Below, piece by piece: positions 11,706 through 22,700 of a DNA stretch of 64,000 nucleotides (position 1 is the stretch's first letter; each line of letters starts with the position of its first letter). A model generated the notes under the pieces. That model ran no database searches. It was not told the DNA's origin and worked only from the letters and a program-made list of their open reading frames with translations. The DNA lies in contig JASAND010006820.1 of the NCBI GenBank assembly GCA_030248195.1, positions 1 to 64,000 on the forward strand, given 5' to 3'. Origin of the DNA: Trissonchulus latispiculum (Eukaryota; Nematoda; Enoplea; Enoplida; Ironidae). Made by a program: the position numbers and the translations under genes.

Positions 11706-11858
11706 ATGGAAATGTTTTTTCCAGCAAAGTTAACAGCAGCAGTTGCTACTTTGCATTTAGCTTGCTGTGTCAGAAACAGTTTCCATTTGGAGGATGTTGT
11801 GGCTTCAGCGTTGGTTTTGGAGTTGACACTTCTAGTTTCCGTCCTGCGTGGCCTTCAA
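11706..11858 (+). CDS. Possible first exon with hydrophobic N-terminus (hypothetical)
   Basis: From ATG 11706 the frame encodes about 51 residues beginning MEMFFPAKLTAAVATLHLAC, a signal-peptide-like start, and reaches CAACCG followed by GTGAGA, a reasonable splice donor. The frame continues only 14 codons past the donor. A second overlapping frame is also open, which weakens the case. No homology recognised. Confidence 0.18.
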
Positions 11859-11959
11859 CCGGTGAGACTCCTGAAGGTGAACTATCCGTTAGTTATTTAC
11901 TGAGGACATTATTCGTCCTTGTGGTAATTAAGATTTGTTCGTCACACTTTTAAGTGCCT

Positions 11960-13800
11960 TTGAGATGAATTTTGAGTGGCAGGATTCAATCAACTTGAGT
12001 TATTAAGTCGAAAATTACTATAATTAATTTACTTAATTAATTAATTAATTAATTTCGAAAATTACTAATTACAAATTACTCATAGTTGTTTTAAGTATTC
12101 ATGTCCTGAGGTGTAGTATAATGATGAATGCACTTAAATTAGAGTGACACTTTCAAACAGTGATAACATTACAAGTCGTTAAGACAAATTAAAGCTTTTG
12201 AAATAGTTGAATAGTTCTAATAGTTGAATCTGATCGCATTTTTTGAATTTGATTGGTTACGTCCGAATTTGAAATATTATTAATTGGCTTATGAATATAT
12301 GAAAAGGATTAGAAGGTTTGTTTTTTAAGAGTTGTAAGGGCATTTCATAAAAGACGGTGGCAAATAAAAGGGATGTGAAAAATTGGGAGGCGACATGAAA
12401 TAATCTATTACTGACTCGGAACTGCCAGTCCGATTGATGTCAAAGTCAATTAAAGGATGACTTTGGATTAAGATTAAATTGCAGGCTCATTTTGAAATTA
12501 ATTTTTCAATTTTGAAGCACCACTTTCTAACATTTAAACCACTACAATGATTCAAACTGTTCACTTACTGACAAGTTCCAGTATTCGCTTATGTTTGAGA
12601 ATTGCATATAATTTAGGTTTTAGATTCTTAATTTACCTATGGAAACTCAACCTGGCTCAGGGAGACGAGATGTTTTTTTCGGGCAGATCATCAGCCGTGT
12701 GAAAGTCACCTACCAGAAAGGAGCCTGTTACGTCAGTTCGGAAATATTGCCCTGCGAACCGTTCATCCGGGTGCCCCCGTGCCTTTTCATTTGTTGACCC
12801 CTCAAAGACAAGCTGATTTCTAATTCGCTAATGCGGTGGAATTTAGTTGTATTTACAAATGGGGCGGTCCAACGTCCACCGGAATCGACATACCCGTCCT
12901 ATTTAGGAAATTATGTATCTTTCAAATTAACTTGGCACACCGTGTGTTGAATCTACGTATAATTTGCCGATTTTTCTGATGCAGATTGTTAGCCGAATAT
13001 ATGCCAATCAACGTTTCGTAAAGGTTACTTAGTTTTCTTGCCGGACTATCTTCTTCGAGTAAAGAAGAAAAAGTTTACATTGAAATCGTGAACTACGTCA
13101 AATGTTACGCTAACTTTGATTTGAAGAGTGCTGTACGCAAAAACACTTTTGATTTTACGTATATTGGAAAAATTTTACGAAGAATAATTATTACCCTAGG
13201 TTACAACAAGTTTACTTTACGTGGAAACTGAGTTACTACAAGAATTAAAGCACTTGTCCACAAAATTTTACCATAAAAATTGTAGAAATTGTTATAAACA
13301 ACTGCCATAGACAAAGAAATTTGGGGAATGTGTCAACAATAAAAGCGCATAGGCGCTTGTGTTGCATTATTTGGAGTACGCACGTTCATCATGTGTTGCA
13401 TTATTCAGCTTTGATAGGCATATTTTCATATTCACTATTTAATCCTTATAATTGCTGTTTTTATAGAGTGGTATGTATGTATGTATGTTGCTTCAGTACT
13501 GATAATGATCTTTTCTCAGACGAGGAGAATAGTAATTTCGATCTGTGCTTTCATATCGTATACTATACATACAATAACTAAAATGTTTGGAATGTTATCG
13601 ACAAAAGAAGACTTTTTCGTCTGTTCGATTACTTTTGCAAAAAATTTCAAAATTATTTGCTTTGAAGAAAGTATGTAATCCTTTTTGAATGTTTCCCGCC
13701 AACAAATATGCTAAAATGGATTTGTTTTTCGTAGTTTCATATGTATAAACAAGTAATCATAATTTTCGGAAAACAATTGGTTACATAATTATTTAGTCAA
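11960..13800. other. AT-rich non-coding stretch
   Basis: No gene recognised. Includes TTAATTAATTAATTAA-type repeats near 12030. Small frames at 13321-13678 are AT-rich and not convincing. Confidence 0.4.
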
Positions 13801-13824
13801 ACAAATAATATATTTGTGTTTTCA

Positions 13825-13927
13825 GACGACGCCTGGGCCAGCTACAGAGAATCTACATTTTTCCAATTTGACGAACAGTTCAACACCACTTCATCGCGAA
13901 GACAATATCCAGTTAGTAATGATTCAG
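13825..13927 (+). CDS. Possible internal exon (hypothetical)
   Basis: The interval is bounded by TTTTCAG on the left and CAG followed by GTATCG on the right. It is open in two frames. The better one reads DDAWASYRESTFFQFDEQF and onward, a composition typical of folded protein. No family recognised. The following 25 bases (13930-13980) are a run of overlapping palindromes of the CGTATATGAT type. Confidence 0.2.
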
Positions 13928-13952
13928 GTATCGTATATGATACGATACGTAT

Positions 13953-14435
13953 ATGATATCATCGTATATGATCGATCCCGGGGCCAGTGGAAATGGTAAC
14001 AGTAATCCGCGGTGCCGTCCTCCTGTGTGGCTGCCACCGTTCCTTGCTCCCCCATTGATGTGGTCAATTCTTGACTTTCGAGAAGTTCCACCTAATTCAA
14101 TTGTTGCGTTGAAATTTCGAAATGGCTTAGCTAGTCTGTACACTACTCGTTTTCTGACAAAGGTGCATACTTCTAGCATTGATGGAACATCAGCGGACGT
14201 GTTTTGTCTGGGAGAATTCACCGCTGCACCATCGATTGTTCCCGTTCCTTCTCGATTGATTTTTTACTGGTTGTCTGTCGATGCCCCCCCCCGAACCATA
14301 TCACTTAATGATGTGATGGTTCAAGTTAGTTTGGGCCCGAATAATGCCATTGGTCGGGATCCGGTGGTTGGAGTGCCTGTTGATTTTTGCCATTTTCTGG
14401 ATGCCTTATCGCGTTCTCATTTACACGTCAATTGA
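13953..14435 (+). pseudogene. 160-codon open frame of unknown origin, possibly a repeat remnant
   Basis: This plus-strand frame from ATG 13953 is the longest between the left edge and 16600. Its product has proline-rich and hydrophobic stretches (PPVWLPPFLAPPLMW, LIFYWLSVDAPP) and no recognised domain. It lacks splice or polyadenylation support. It lies 1.2 kb upstream of another decayed coding region (15699-17170), so both may be remains of one element or gene, but no shared family could be identified. Confidence 0.2.
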
Positions 14436-14599
14436 ACATTGCTCAGACAATCGAAGTTTTAGCTTTTAACATCGTTAATGAAATACAGGATGCATTTATA
14501 TGTGTACGAGATGCCTATGGTCGACTCGACATGTTATCTTTCAATGTCAGAACATCAAAGAAGAATTGTCCAACAAGAGTTTTCCGTGATTATTAAAAT

Positions 14600-15690
14600 G
14601 ACTGATATTTAGCTAAAAATGCTTACTGATGCATTATATATTTATTTTATAATTAAATATACGCCATCATTTTACTTGTGCATAATGAATTTCACTGAAA
14701 GCATAACAAACACTTATATTTCAATACAAGGCATACAAATTGCTCTTGCAATTAGATCATTAGTAGTTTTAGTGGTTAGGCGACGGCAAGACTCAATCGT
14801 AGCCAATGGGTCGTTTGTGCTGTTCATTTGCTCTAAAAAGGCAGTCACTAGTCCAGAATAATATAATAGTACAGCACCAGGCTTAGGTGTACGAGCGCGA
14901 GATCCAGCAGTACAGGCTCTAATGTCATAGTCTGTTAGGACTAATCCAATTTCTCCAACATTGAGTAAAAAGGAAACAGTTTGGTTAGGAAGAAAATCAC
15001 CATCCCGTTTTAGCTAGATATAACCAAAACTTCTGAAGGTAGAATAGAATTCACGTTTAAACCTTGTCGGGGTCGAAATTTCTGACCGAGGGTTGACGTG
15101 CTGAGCATTAGCAGCCGTCTCTGGGAGCGAATCCGGGTTGGTTTTAGGGATTCTTTGCTGCACCAGCTGATTTGTACATCAAGCTTTCGGGATCAGCTGA
15201 ATGTGAAGCTGAAGCTGAATGTAGTAACCAAGCTGCAACATAGGCATTATCCACTGTGGAGCTTACGTAGTTTGATGAGCCAGCAATCGGTGCAATGGAA
15301 TGCTGCAGGCTAATTTAATTAACTTTAATAAAGGAATCGGGAAGAAGTAGTTTATTTCTAAGAAAAACAGTATTAAAATCTTAAATCGTATCTTAAATTT
15401 AATTGAGTCCTACGGTCAGTGCGATTTTATCGATTACGATTTGTCCCAATTGCAAAATTAGTTTGAGTAAAATTCTGAGTTTTTACCTTGCACCCCATGT
15501 TTTCAAGAAAAGCAGAGACCAGTTTCCTGTAGTTTGAAGGACGGAGACTGGAGACTGATGTGTGTGCATAAAAAATTTGTAGTTTGGGACAAAAGAAATC
15601 TTGTGAATATGTGCAGTGCGCACGTTCAATTGTATTCTTGAGTCATAGCATTGGTTTAAAAGATATTTGAATCGTATATTATATATTATT
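14600..15690. other. Non-coding stretch
   Basis: Short frames only, none convincing. AT-rich. Confidence 0.35.
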
Positions 15691-15698
15691 ATTTTTAG

Positions 15699-17170
15699 AT
15701 GAACTGGCTCAACATGAAATGTACTCTTCCTGACGTTCAGGATGTTGCCGTTCACTACGCAGATCGCGAATTTCGATCTTCTAACAATATTTTCAAGTTT
15801 CTTGAAAGGACGTCTACTCCTGGCCCGTTCTGATGGCTGCTGTGTTTCAAGCGACCGAGTAAGTTACGTGTCTTCCCGCGATTGCCTTCATTAAGCAGTT
15901 CTGTGGAGATGCGAATCATCCAGCTTCTGCCTTCTGAATTTTCGATGAATCCCGCTTTCATCAAGATTAGGTCTCCTCATAACCTCATTTCAAAGGTGCC
16001 CTGTACTAATTCTGTGACTGTTTCCTTCAAGTGCTTTGAATCAGAAGCACTAAAAACTTTCTTCAGATTTGAACTATCGTATTCTGCTTTGCCAAAAAGT
16101 GCCGGATGCTCATGCAGATATGAATGCTGCAGCCTTTTTTGCCCAGAGTTGCGAAAAGGTCTGTCTGCCTAAGGCGTGTTGGACCATCTCGTCACTACAA
16201 ATAACTTTGGATTTTTGTCAGAACCGGTTGCTTCAGATAAGTCTGGGGTCGGACGTCTTATTTGGACCTTCAGCAGCTGTCGACTTCGATGGGTGGGACA
16301 CCAGGACGATTTGAAGGGATTCTAACCCCATGGACTTATGCGGCCCAACCTCTGACCGGAATTCCTCTCCATACTGAGGATTTCCTTTTTCCGTCTCCTA
16401 ACGTTTGTTACAAAGGAACCAAAGTAAGCGTGGGGCCGTACGGTCCGAACTTGGAAAGTTGTTGGGTTTGCTGAGTGGACTGAACTCAATAGAATTCGGA
16501 TGCCCCTTAGAGGCGATGCGTAGCAAAATTCTTTTCCTTCCCCCGGGTTCCTGTACTCTGTGGGAGTTTCTGATTCAGCAACGTGGTGATATTGTCCTCA
16601 CTCTACCCATGAGTGCTCACCAGGTTGCTAACTTGGACTTTGAATTTCTGGGCAGTGAACTTCTTCAGTCCACATTACCTCCAAAACTCCCAGTCATTCA
16701 CTTCCATTCATCTGGACTGCATCAGCAAGGAACACCTGACATCGGACGATGAAGAATGGTTCTGTTTTCCAGATTCCGAAGCGGACGTAGCTAGGGAGTC
16801 ATTTTCTAAGCTGGAAAATACAATTCCAGCTCCTAAGCGTAAGGAGTCTTTCCAGTGTGATGACTGTGCCAAGAACATTGCGACCCGATTCAACCTGGAT
16901 TACCGTCGCGCCAATGTCCCGTCGAGAACACGAAAGATTCCTCATCTGATATTCACTGCAACGACTGTGGCTTCCCCTTTTCCAATACCCACAAGCTTTA
17001 TGAGCACATATGCAACAGCCATGTTCACGAATTCAGTTCATGAATGCTGTGCCTGTGGAAAGGTTCTTGCATCCCGTGGAGCGTTGCATGACCACTGCAC
17101 AACATACTGCCTGAAAAAAAGGCATTCCCAATTTTTGGCCGGTTTACTTTCTTATCTCTTCCGGCATTAA
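15699..17170 (+). pseudogene. Frameshifted zinc-finger-like pseudogene
   Basis: Five overlapping plus-strand frames follow one another (15699-15833, 15882-16172, 16069-16314, 16405-16752, 16613-17170), the picture of a coding region broken by frameshifts. Near the end, reading across frames gives C2H2 zinc-finger patterns. One at about 16853 (CDDC, histidines lost), one in another frame at about 16953-17025 (C-x2-C-x12-H, ending in CNSH) and one at about 17044-17105 (CCACGKVLASRGALHDHC). The upstream part is not recognised. C2H2 arrays occur in host transcription factors and in some transposon proteins, so the origin is open. Confidence 0.4.
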
Positions 17171-19028
17171 AATTTTTCTAAAAAACTCACTATTCTCGAA
17201 ACTTCTACACAAAAAAGTAGTAATAATACGTAAGACTAATACCAGTTGTAGTTTTTGATTAGATATGCTGCTACTTTTGTTCTGGAATAACAAAATGTCG
17301 TTATTGCCATTTCTAGCCAGTTAATTTAAGTCAGGTTCTGTTCAAGTTCAGTCTGTAATAATGACCTCAACTAAGTCCAGGTTTCACTTCATGTCTATGA
17401 CTGTATGCAAAGAAGTCGAAATTGGTAAAATTAGATTACATAATGGCCGGTAAGGTTGTAAAATCAACCTTACCAAGCTGACATTCAATACGAAGCTGGC
17501 TTACAACAAATATTCGCAAATGGCAATAATGAGCATTTGTAACAAAGTGACTGAAATCCAGGGGCAAAACTCGTTGCTACACAGAGAGGCAGACAGCGAG
17601 AAGATGCTGGGATCTACTCTTAGGTCTAAGGATCAAGCTAGCCTAGTGTGGGTCTAACCTAATCCAGACGGTTCGCCTGTTGGGTACGTGAGTTCACTAG
17701 TGCCTCAGGGAAGTAGTTATCAAGGGGACAGTTACGATGTTTAACTGCCACCCACGGATCGGTACCAGGGGTTACTGCACAAACAAATAGAACCTTGAAG
17801 TCGGAACAACCGTCGCACTCGAAAATGCAAGACCAAGGCTCCGTATGAGGGCTTCCTTCGGGTTCACTATCAACGGTCCAAGCCTCAATCTCAGCGCGAT
17901 TTCACGGCTGAGAACAGTTGCAATAGAATGTGACCTCTGAATGCTCAGGCTCAACTAGAGAACTACCCTCGTGAACTAGGAAAAGTATGCTAAAACTGTA
18001 CTGGTTGTGACACTCAGGACACTGATGAAATGGCAGATTCAGTTGGTTCTTAGGCTCACTAATATCACTAAGATTTCCTTCGTCGTCAGCGTCACCGTAG
18101 ACAAACTCGATGGGCTCCAGGCTGATCTATTTTTCCAGATTTCGTCGACTCAGCGGTTTCCTATCCAACCTAGTGTCAGCTACAACGACTTAAGCTCTGA
18201 TCCTAAGTTACTATTTACTGTGACAAATTACCTTGATTATCAAACAATACACACGCAGACAAGATCAAGTACACAACAAATCTATTGCAAGAACTGATAC
18301 AAGAGGAATCCGTTCACCGCCTAACCACTAAACCCAAAACTATGATCAATCACAGGTCCCTACTCCGAAATCTTAGCAAGAGTAGAACTAGAGCTGAAAC
18401 CTAATAAAATTTTGGTTAGATTAGTATTTTAGCCTACTGGTTGCCACACACACGCACGCAAGCACACTCACCTAAACAGTACTCGTTACACTCAGACTGC
18501 GAACTGATTCGTAGTCACACAATGATTTGATTTTCGGGGTCGAGGGGGAAGTTCCCTATATGCTCCCTATATGTACCTGAAAAGTGTGCACAAGTCCACC
18601 CGTTCCCGGTCGCGAATAGTTACCAGCAATACGCACCAGCAGAAAACCAATAACTATTTTATCCTCTGCTAAGAGGACGACCCGTAAACCTTTAAATTTG
18701 TTTGAAAACTTAAAGAGAGAAAATTTGAGCAGATTTGGTAGAACAGGCAAAAACGAAACAGATCAAAGAGCAGAAACTTACAGACAAAAAAATAGCAGAC
18801 ATTTTTTACAGACGAACAGTTGAAAGTCAACGATTTTGGCAAGGATCTTCGAATTCTTTAATAGAACCAACTTAACATCCAACCCAGACTCCAATCCCAG
18901 ATATGACAGTCCTAAAGTTCTCACTGTGTGTGTCCCTAAGCCGGAGAATGGCTCTCAGCAAGGATTCTAAGACTCAGAGAAGGCTCAGCAAACTGACGTT
19001 TGGCAGCTGAATTCCGAGAGATCCGGAC
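17171..19028. other. Non-coding stretch with one strong hairpin
   Basis: No gene recognised. At 17449-17474 GGTAAGGTTG and its exact complement CAACCTTACC form a 10-bp stem with a six-base loop. The rest shows no clear repeat. Confidence 0.4.
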
Positions 19029-19106
19029 AGAGAGAAGGGAGGGGAGAGAAGAGGGAGGGGGGGGGGGGAGGGGGGGGGGGGGGGGGGGGAGAAGGGGGGG
19101 GGGGAG
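19029..19106 (+). repeat. 78-bp homopurine tract abutting the 5' LTR
   Basis: The plus strand contains only A and G from 19029 to 19106, mostly long G runs, and stops exactly where the LTR begins (TGTAG). Such tracts can form triplex or quadruplex structures and are prone to length error in sequencing and assembly, so the precise length is doubtful. Confidence 0.8.
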
Positions 19107-19693
19107 TGTAGAATATTTCCTTGATTTCACCTTAAATTATTCAAAAGTGAGTGCTAACTTCATTAAAATTAATCTAAATTTGACTGCTGTGTACGGTCCA
19201 AGGCCGTACATAGCTAATACATCTTCGCCGCCATTTTGATTACGTTTTCAATCATTCTGGTATCAAACTTTCTAGTGTGCGCCGGTTTTTTTGGGCGCCA
19301 TCCTGTTGTGATCATCATCTTTGGCGCGAATTGTTGGTTAGTCGGGGGGAATCGTTTGGGGTCACACCCACACTGATACTTGGTATTCTCATACGGTTTG
19401 TTTCTTTGTTTTGAGTTTTGTTAAAGTCCATCTGTGCTTGCCGTTTCTTATTTTGTACCGTTTGCCAATGTTTATTTGAAATTTATCAAAATGTTATTTT
19501 ACGTTTGAAGGTGTTGGAACTTTGTATTTTGTATTCTTGGAAAGTAAATCCGTGTGAAAATTAGGGTCGTGCCGTCTAGTTTAATTAGGTCAGCGATTAA
19601 GTAGGGTAGAATCAGACTTATTACACACTCATACGAACCTCTAATCTTTACTTGCAATCAAATTATATACATACAGAATTTCAATATTCGACA
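19107..19693 (+). repeat. 5' long terminal repeat
   Basis: 587 bp with TG...CA ends. The first 148 bp match the 3' LTR with one difference, the last 153 bp with about a dozen, but the middle (19255-19540) is only patchily similar. A small hairpin, GTACGG...CCGTAC (19191-19209), is conserved in both LTRs. Promoter and polyadenylation sites are expected in the LTR but were not pinpointed. Confidence 0.93.
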
Positions 19694-19696
19694 AAC

Positions 19697-19714
19697 TGGC
19701 GACCGTAACTTTGG
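19697..19714 (+). other. Primer-binding site for minus-strand synthesis
   Basis: TGGCGACCGTAACTTTGG begins three bases after the LTR. TGG complements the CCA end of a tRNA, and the first eight bases (TGGCGACC) would pair with a tRNA ending GGTCGCCA, as in some arginine tRNAs. The match beyond eight bases is not checked, so the tRNA identity is uncertain. Confidence 0.75.
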
Positions 19715-19721
19715 AGTAAAT

Positions 19722-22700
19722 ATGTCTGATTCTTCCCCCCGACTTACTCGCTACCTCAAAAAATTGCGGGACGGTACTGCCCGACTTTTTTCTGAATTAC
19801 CAACCGGGCAAGCACCCGAAAGTTCAGATAGTTTTTTAAATCAGCAATTTTTTCAAAAACGTAGGTCGACAAATTTGGGGGGAACTGAGTTGGGGGGGTC
19901 AACCCCCCCCCCCCAAATTTCTGGGGTTGCGGGTGTATCCGCTCGGGTATCAGTTGGGGAGCGGGGGAGACAGAATCTCCCCCAAAATGTTCAAAATTTT
20001 CCCCAAAACCAGAACCCCCCCCATAATTCTACCAATCTCCCCCAAAATCTCGGGGCTGTTGGGGGGTCCGAAAATGGCGTAGGTGTGCGTAGGTGTACCT
20101 CAGTGGAGGTGTTGGGGGGATCAAACCCCCCCCAAAATTCTCAGAACCACCTTCAAAATCCCATAAACTCCCCCCAAAATTCTCAAAATCCCCCCCAAAA
20201 TTCTCACAATCTCCCCCAAAATTTCCAGAACTCTCCTCAGAATTTTTTGAATAACCCCCCTCATTTCAGTTTGCAGATTCCTCAATCTGCACCCCCTCAA
20301 GTCATAATTTCGTCCCCGACCCCAAATTCAGAATTTGATCAATTACAGGGGGAACTCCCCCAACCCCAAAATCAAGATTTTTCTTTGCCAGAAAATTCGG
20401 AAAATCGGCTCCCCCAAAATTCAGTCCCTTCACCTGTCATTTTTCGGGGGGGTGTCCGCCCTCCTACCCCCCCTCGCACCAGGCGTAATCTTACTGCTGG
20501 GGAAATTTTGCCCATAGGGAAAACCCCCAGCAGTAATTTTAATTTTTCTGGTGCTTTACAAAATACTTGGGGGGGACCCACTGAGTTACACCTATCAAAT
20601 TTACGCTTCCCCCAATCTACAAGGGCTGTCCCTCCCCAAAATTTAGAGCAGAATTATACACTGGATCAGCGGGAGACCCGGGTAAAAACGATTGGGGGGC
20701 CAGTCTCTGCACCCTCACAAATTCCTCCCCAGCCTGTAGAAAATCCTACTACCCCCCAACGTTCCGAAAATTCAAATTTTCGTCGCGATTTTGACGATTT
20801 CATTTCTCCCCGGTTTGACGCTGCAAAGGCAGCTGAACAGGTAGTTTCGGCCTTGTTGGGCTCAGGGGAAGCCCCCCAAAAATCACCAGTCCCCCCTTTA
20901 AATACGTATTCTCAGCCAAAAACGCCGCAAAATTTTGTCAATATTTCAAATAATGTGGGTTTTTCTTCTGCACAGGCAGGTGGGGGGGCGCCCCCCCAAG
21001 ACCACGGGACTTTTCAACCTGCTCAAATTCCAGTGGCGGGTGGCCAACCTCTCCTTAATTCGGGTGATTCCGAACCAGGATCAGTTTATGATTCTGCTTG
21101 CAGTCAAAATTCTGTGGTTTTGATTCAATCTGGAGGGGACCCTATACCTCCCCTATCTACGTATTTACCTCAACCTGTCTATTCCGGGGAAAATTTCCAA
21201 AATTCTCAAACTTCTCAAAATTCTCAAAATTTCCAAAATTTTCAGAATACGTATGTAACCGGGTCAGAAACCCAAATGCCCCGCCCTTCTCATATTGGAG
21301 GGATCGTTTTTCCTCGGGATCAGCACGGAAATTTGCTACCAAATCAACAAATTGCCCCTTCTCATATTCAAATTCAGAAAAACCCAATTTGTCAGGGGGG
21401 CCCTTCCGCCCCACGTTTGTATCATACTCAGCCTCCTCCCACTCCACCTTTACAAATCCCCCCTCCTACTTCCCAAAATCCACCACTGGCCTCCCCAGAA
21501 AGATTGGCCAACCAAAATTTTTTAAAGCAAGGGGATCCATGCTACTACCCCGTCCACCCGAGGTCCTATGGCCAACATTTGTACGAGGGTATTCAACTTG
21601 CAGCCCCAGAACCCCACATGCAACAACAATTGCCCCAACTTCGCTATCAACCCCCAAATTCACAACATCCTGAGGGTCTTTATCTTGTACGTACCCCAGC
21701 AAATTTTAATTATGATCGTTTGGAACAACAAGTTTTCGAAAACCCAGTAATTCGTGAATTGGACAATAATCATTTGTGGGAGGGGTCCCAACAAAATTTG
21801 CCCCCATTACAGGTCCCTCCACTTTTACCACAGCAGGTCCCTAATAACCCCTACTATATGGCGGAGATGGTGGCCTCGCATGCTGGGGCGGCTGATTACG
21901 TATCAGAAAATCGTCATGCAGGACCGGCTGAAGTTCCGCGGCAGCAAGAGCAGCGCACACCCGCGCTTTCCCTAAGGGAAGGTAAAGGTGTAGCGTTGGC
22001 TCCTGCTGGGGGCGCCCCTTCTTCGGGAGGTTCGCCCTCAGTACAGCAAGATTTTGTCGCGGGACCTCCTTCGGCGCCTGCCCAGCCGTATCCGGCTTGC
22101 GAACAGTCACCACCTCCCCCTCCACCATCTCAACAAAATTCAAATTCACCTCCTCCCTCAAAATTTTCGGAACCTCCTTCATCTGTGGGTACCCACTCAA
22201 ATTATTCAGTCAATAATGTGGGTAAAAAACCGGGAATCCCTAAAAGTCCGCGACACCCAACCCCCACCACTATGGAAGCTACCGATATTTCGGTCCCAAA
22301 ATTTGACACGAGTCTTTTTCGGTATTATTTGGAAGTTTTACGGGATGTCCCCAGGTATGACCCCAAGTACGCATATTTTGAGGACTGGTTACCCCAATTT
22401 GAGTCGGCTGTGGCAGTTCATGCAGTGCCTCAGGAGCAGTGGGGGCGCCTCCTTTGGAATAAATTAACGGGGAAAGCCCAAATTTTCGCCTCTCGCTGTG
22501 GCCCACAGGTCGTGGAGTCCTATTCAGGATTTTTAGAACTAATCAAATCCCAATTTCCAAAACCGCAACTTTCTCTGCGGGAGCGGCTCTCGGCTTTCGC
22601 ACACCGAAAGCAACTTCCCAACGAGTCCGTTCGACATTATATTTCAGAATTGCAAGCGATGGCCCTCGACCTGTGGGACACACAAGAAGAACGCGAACAA

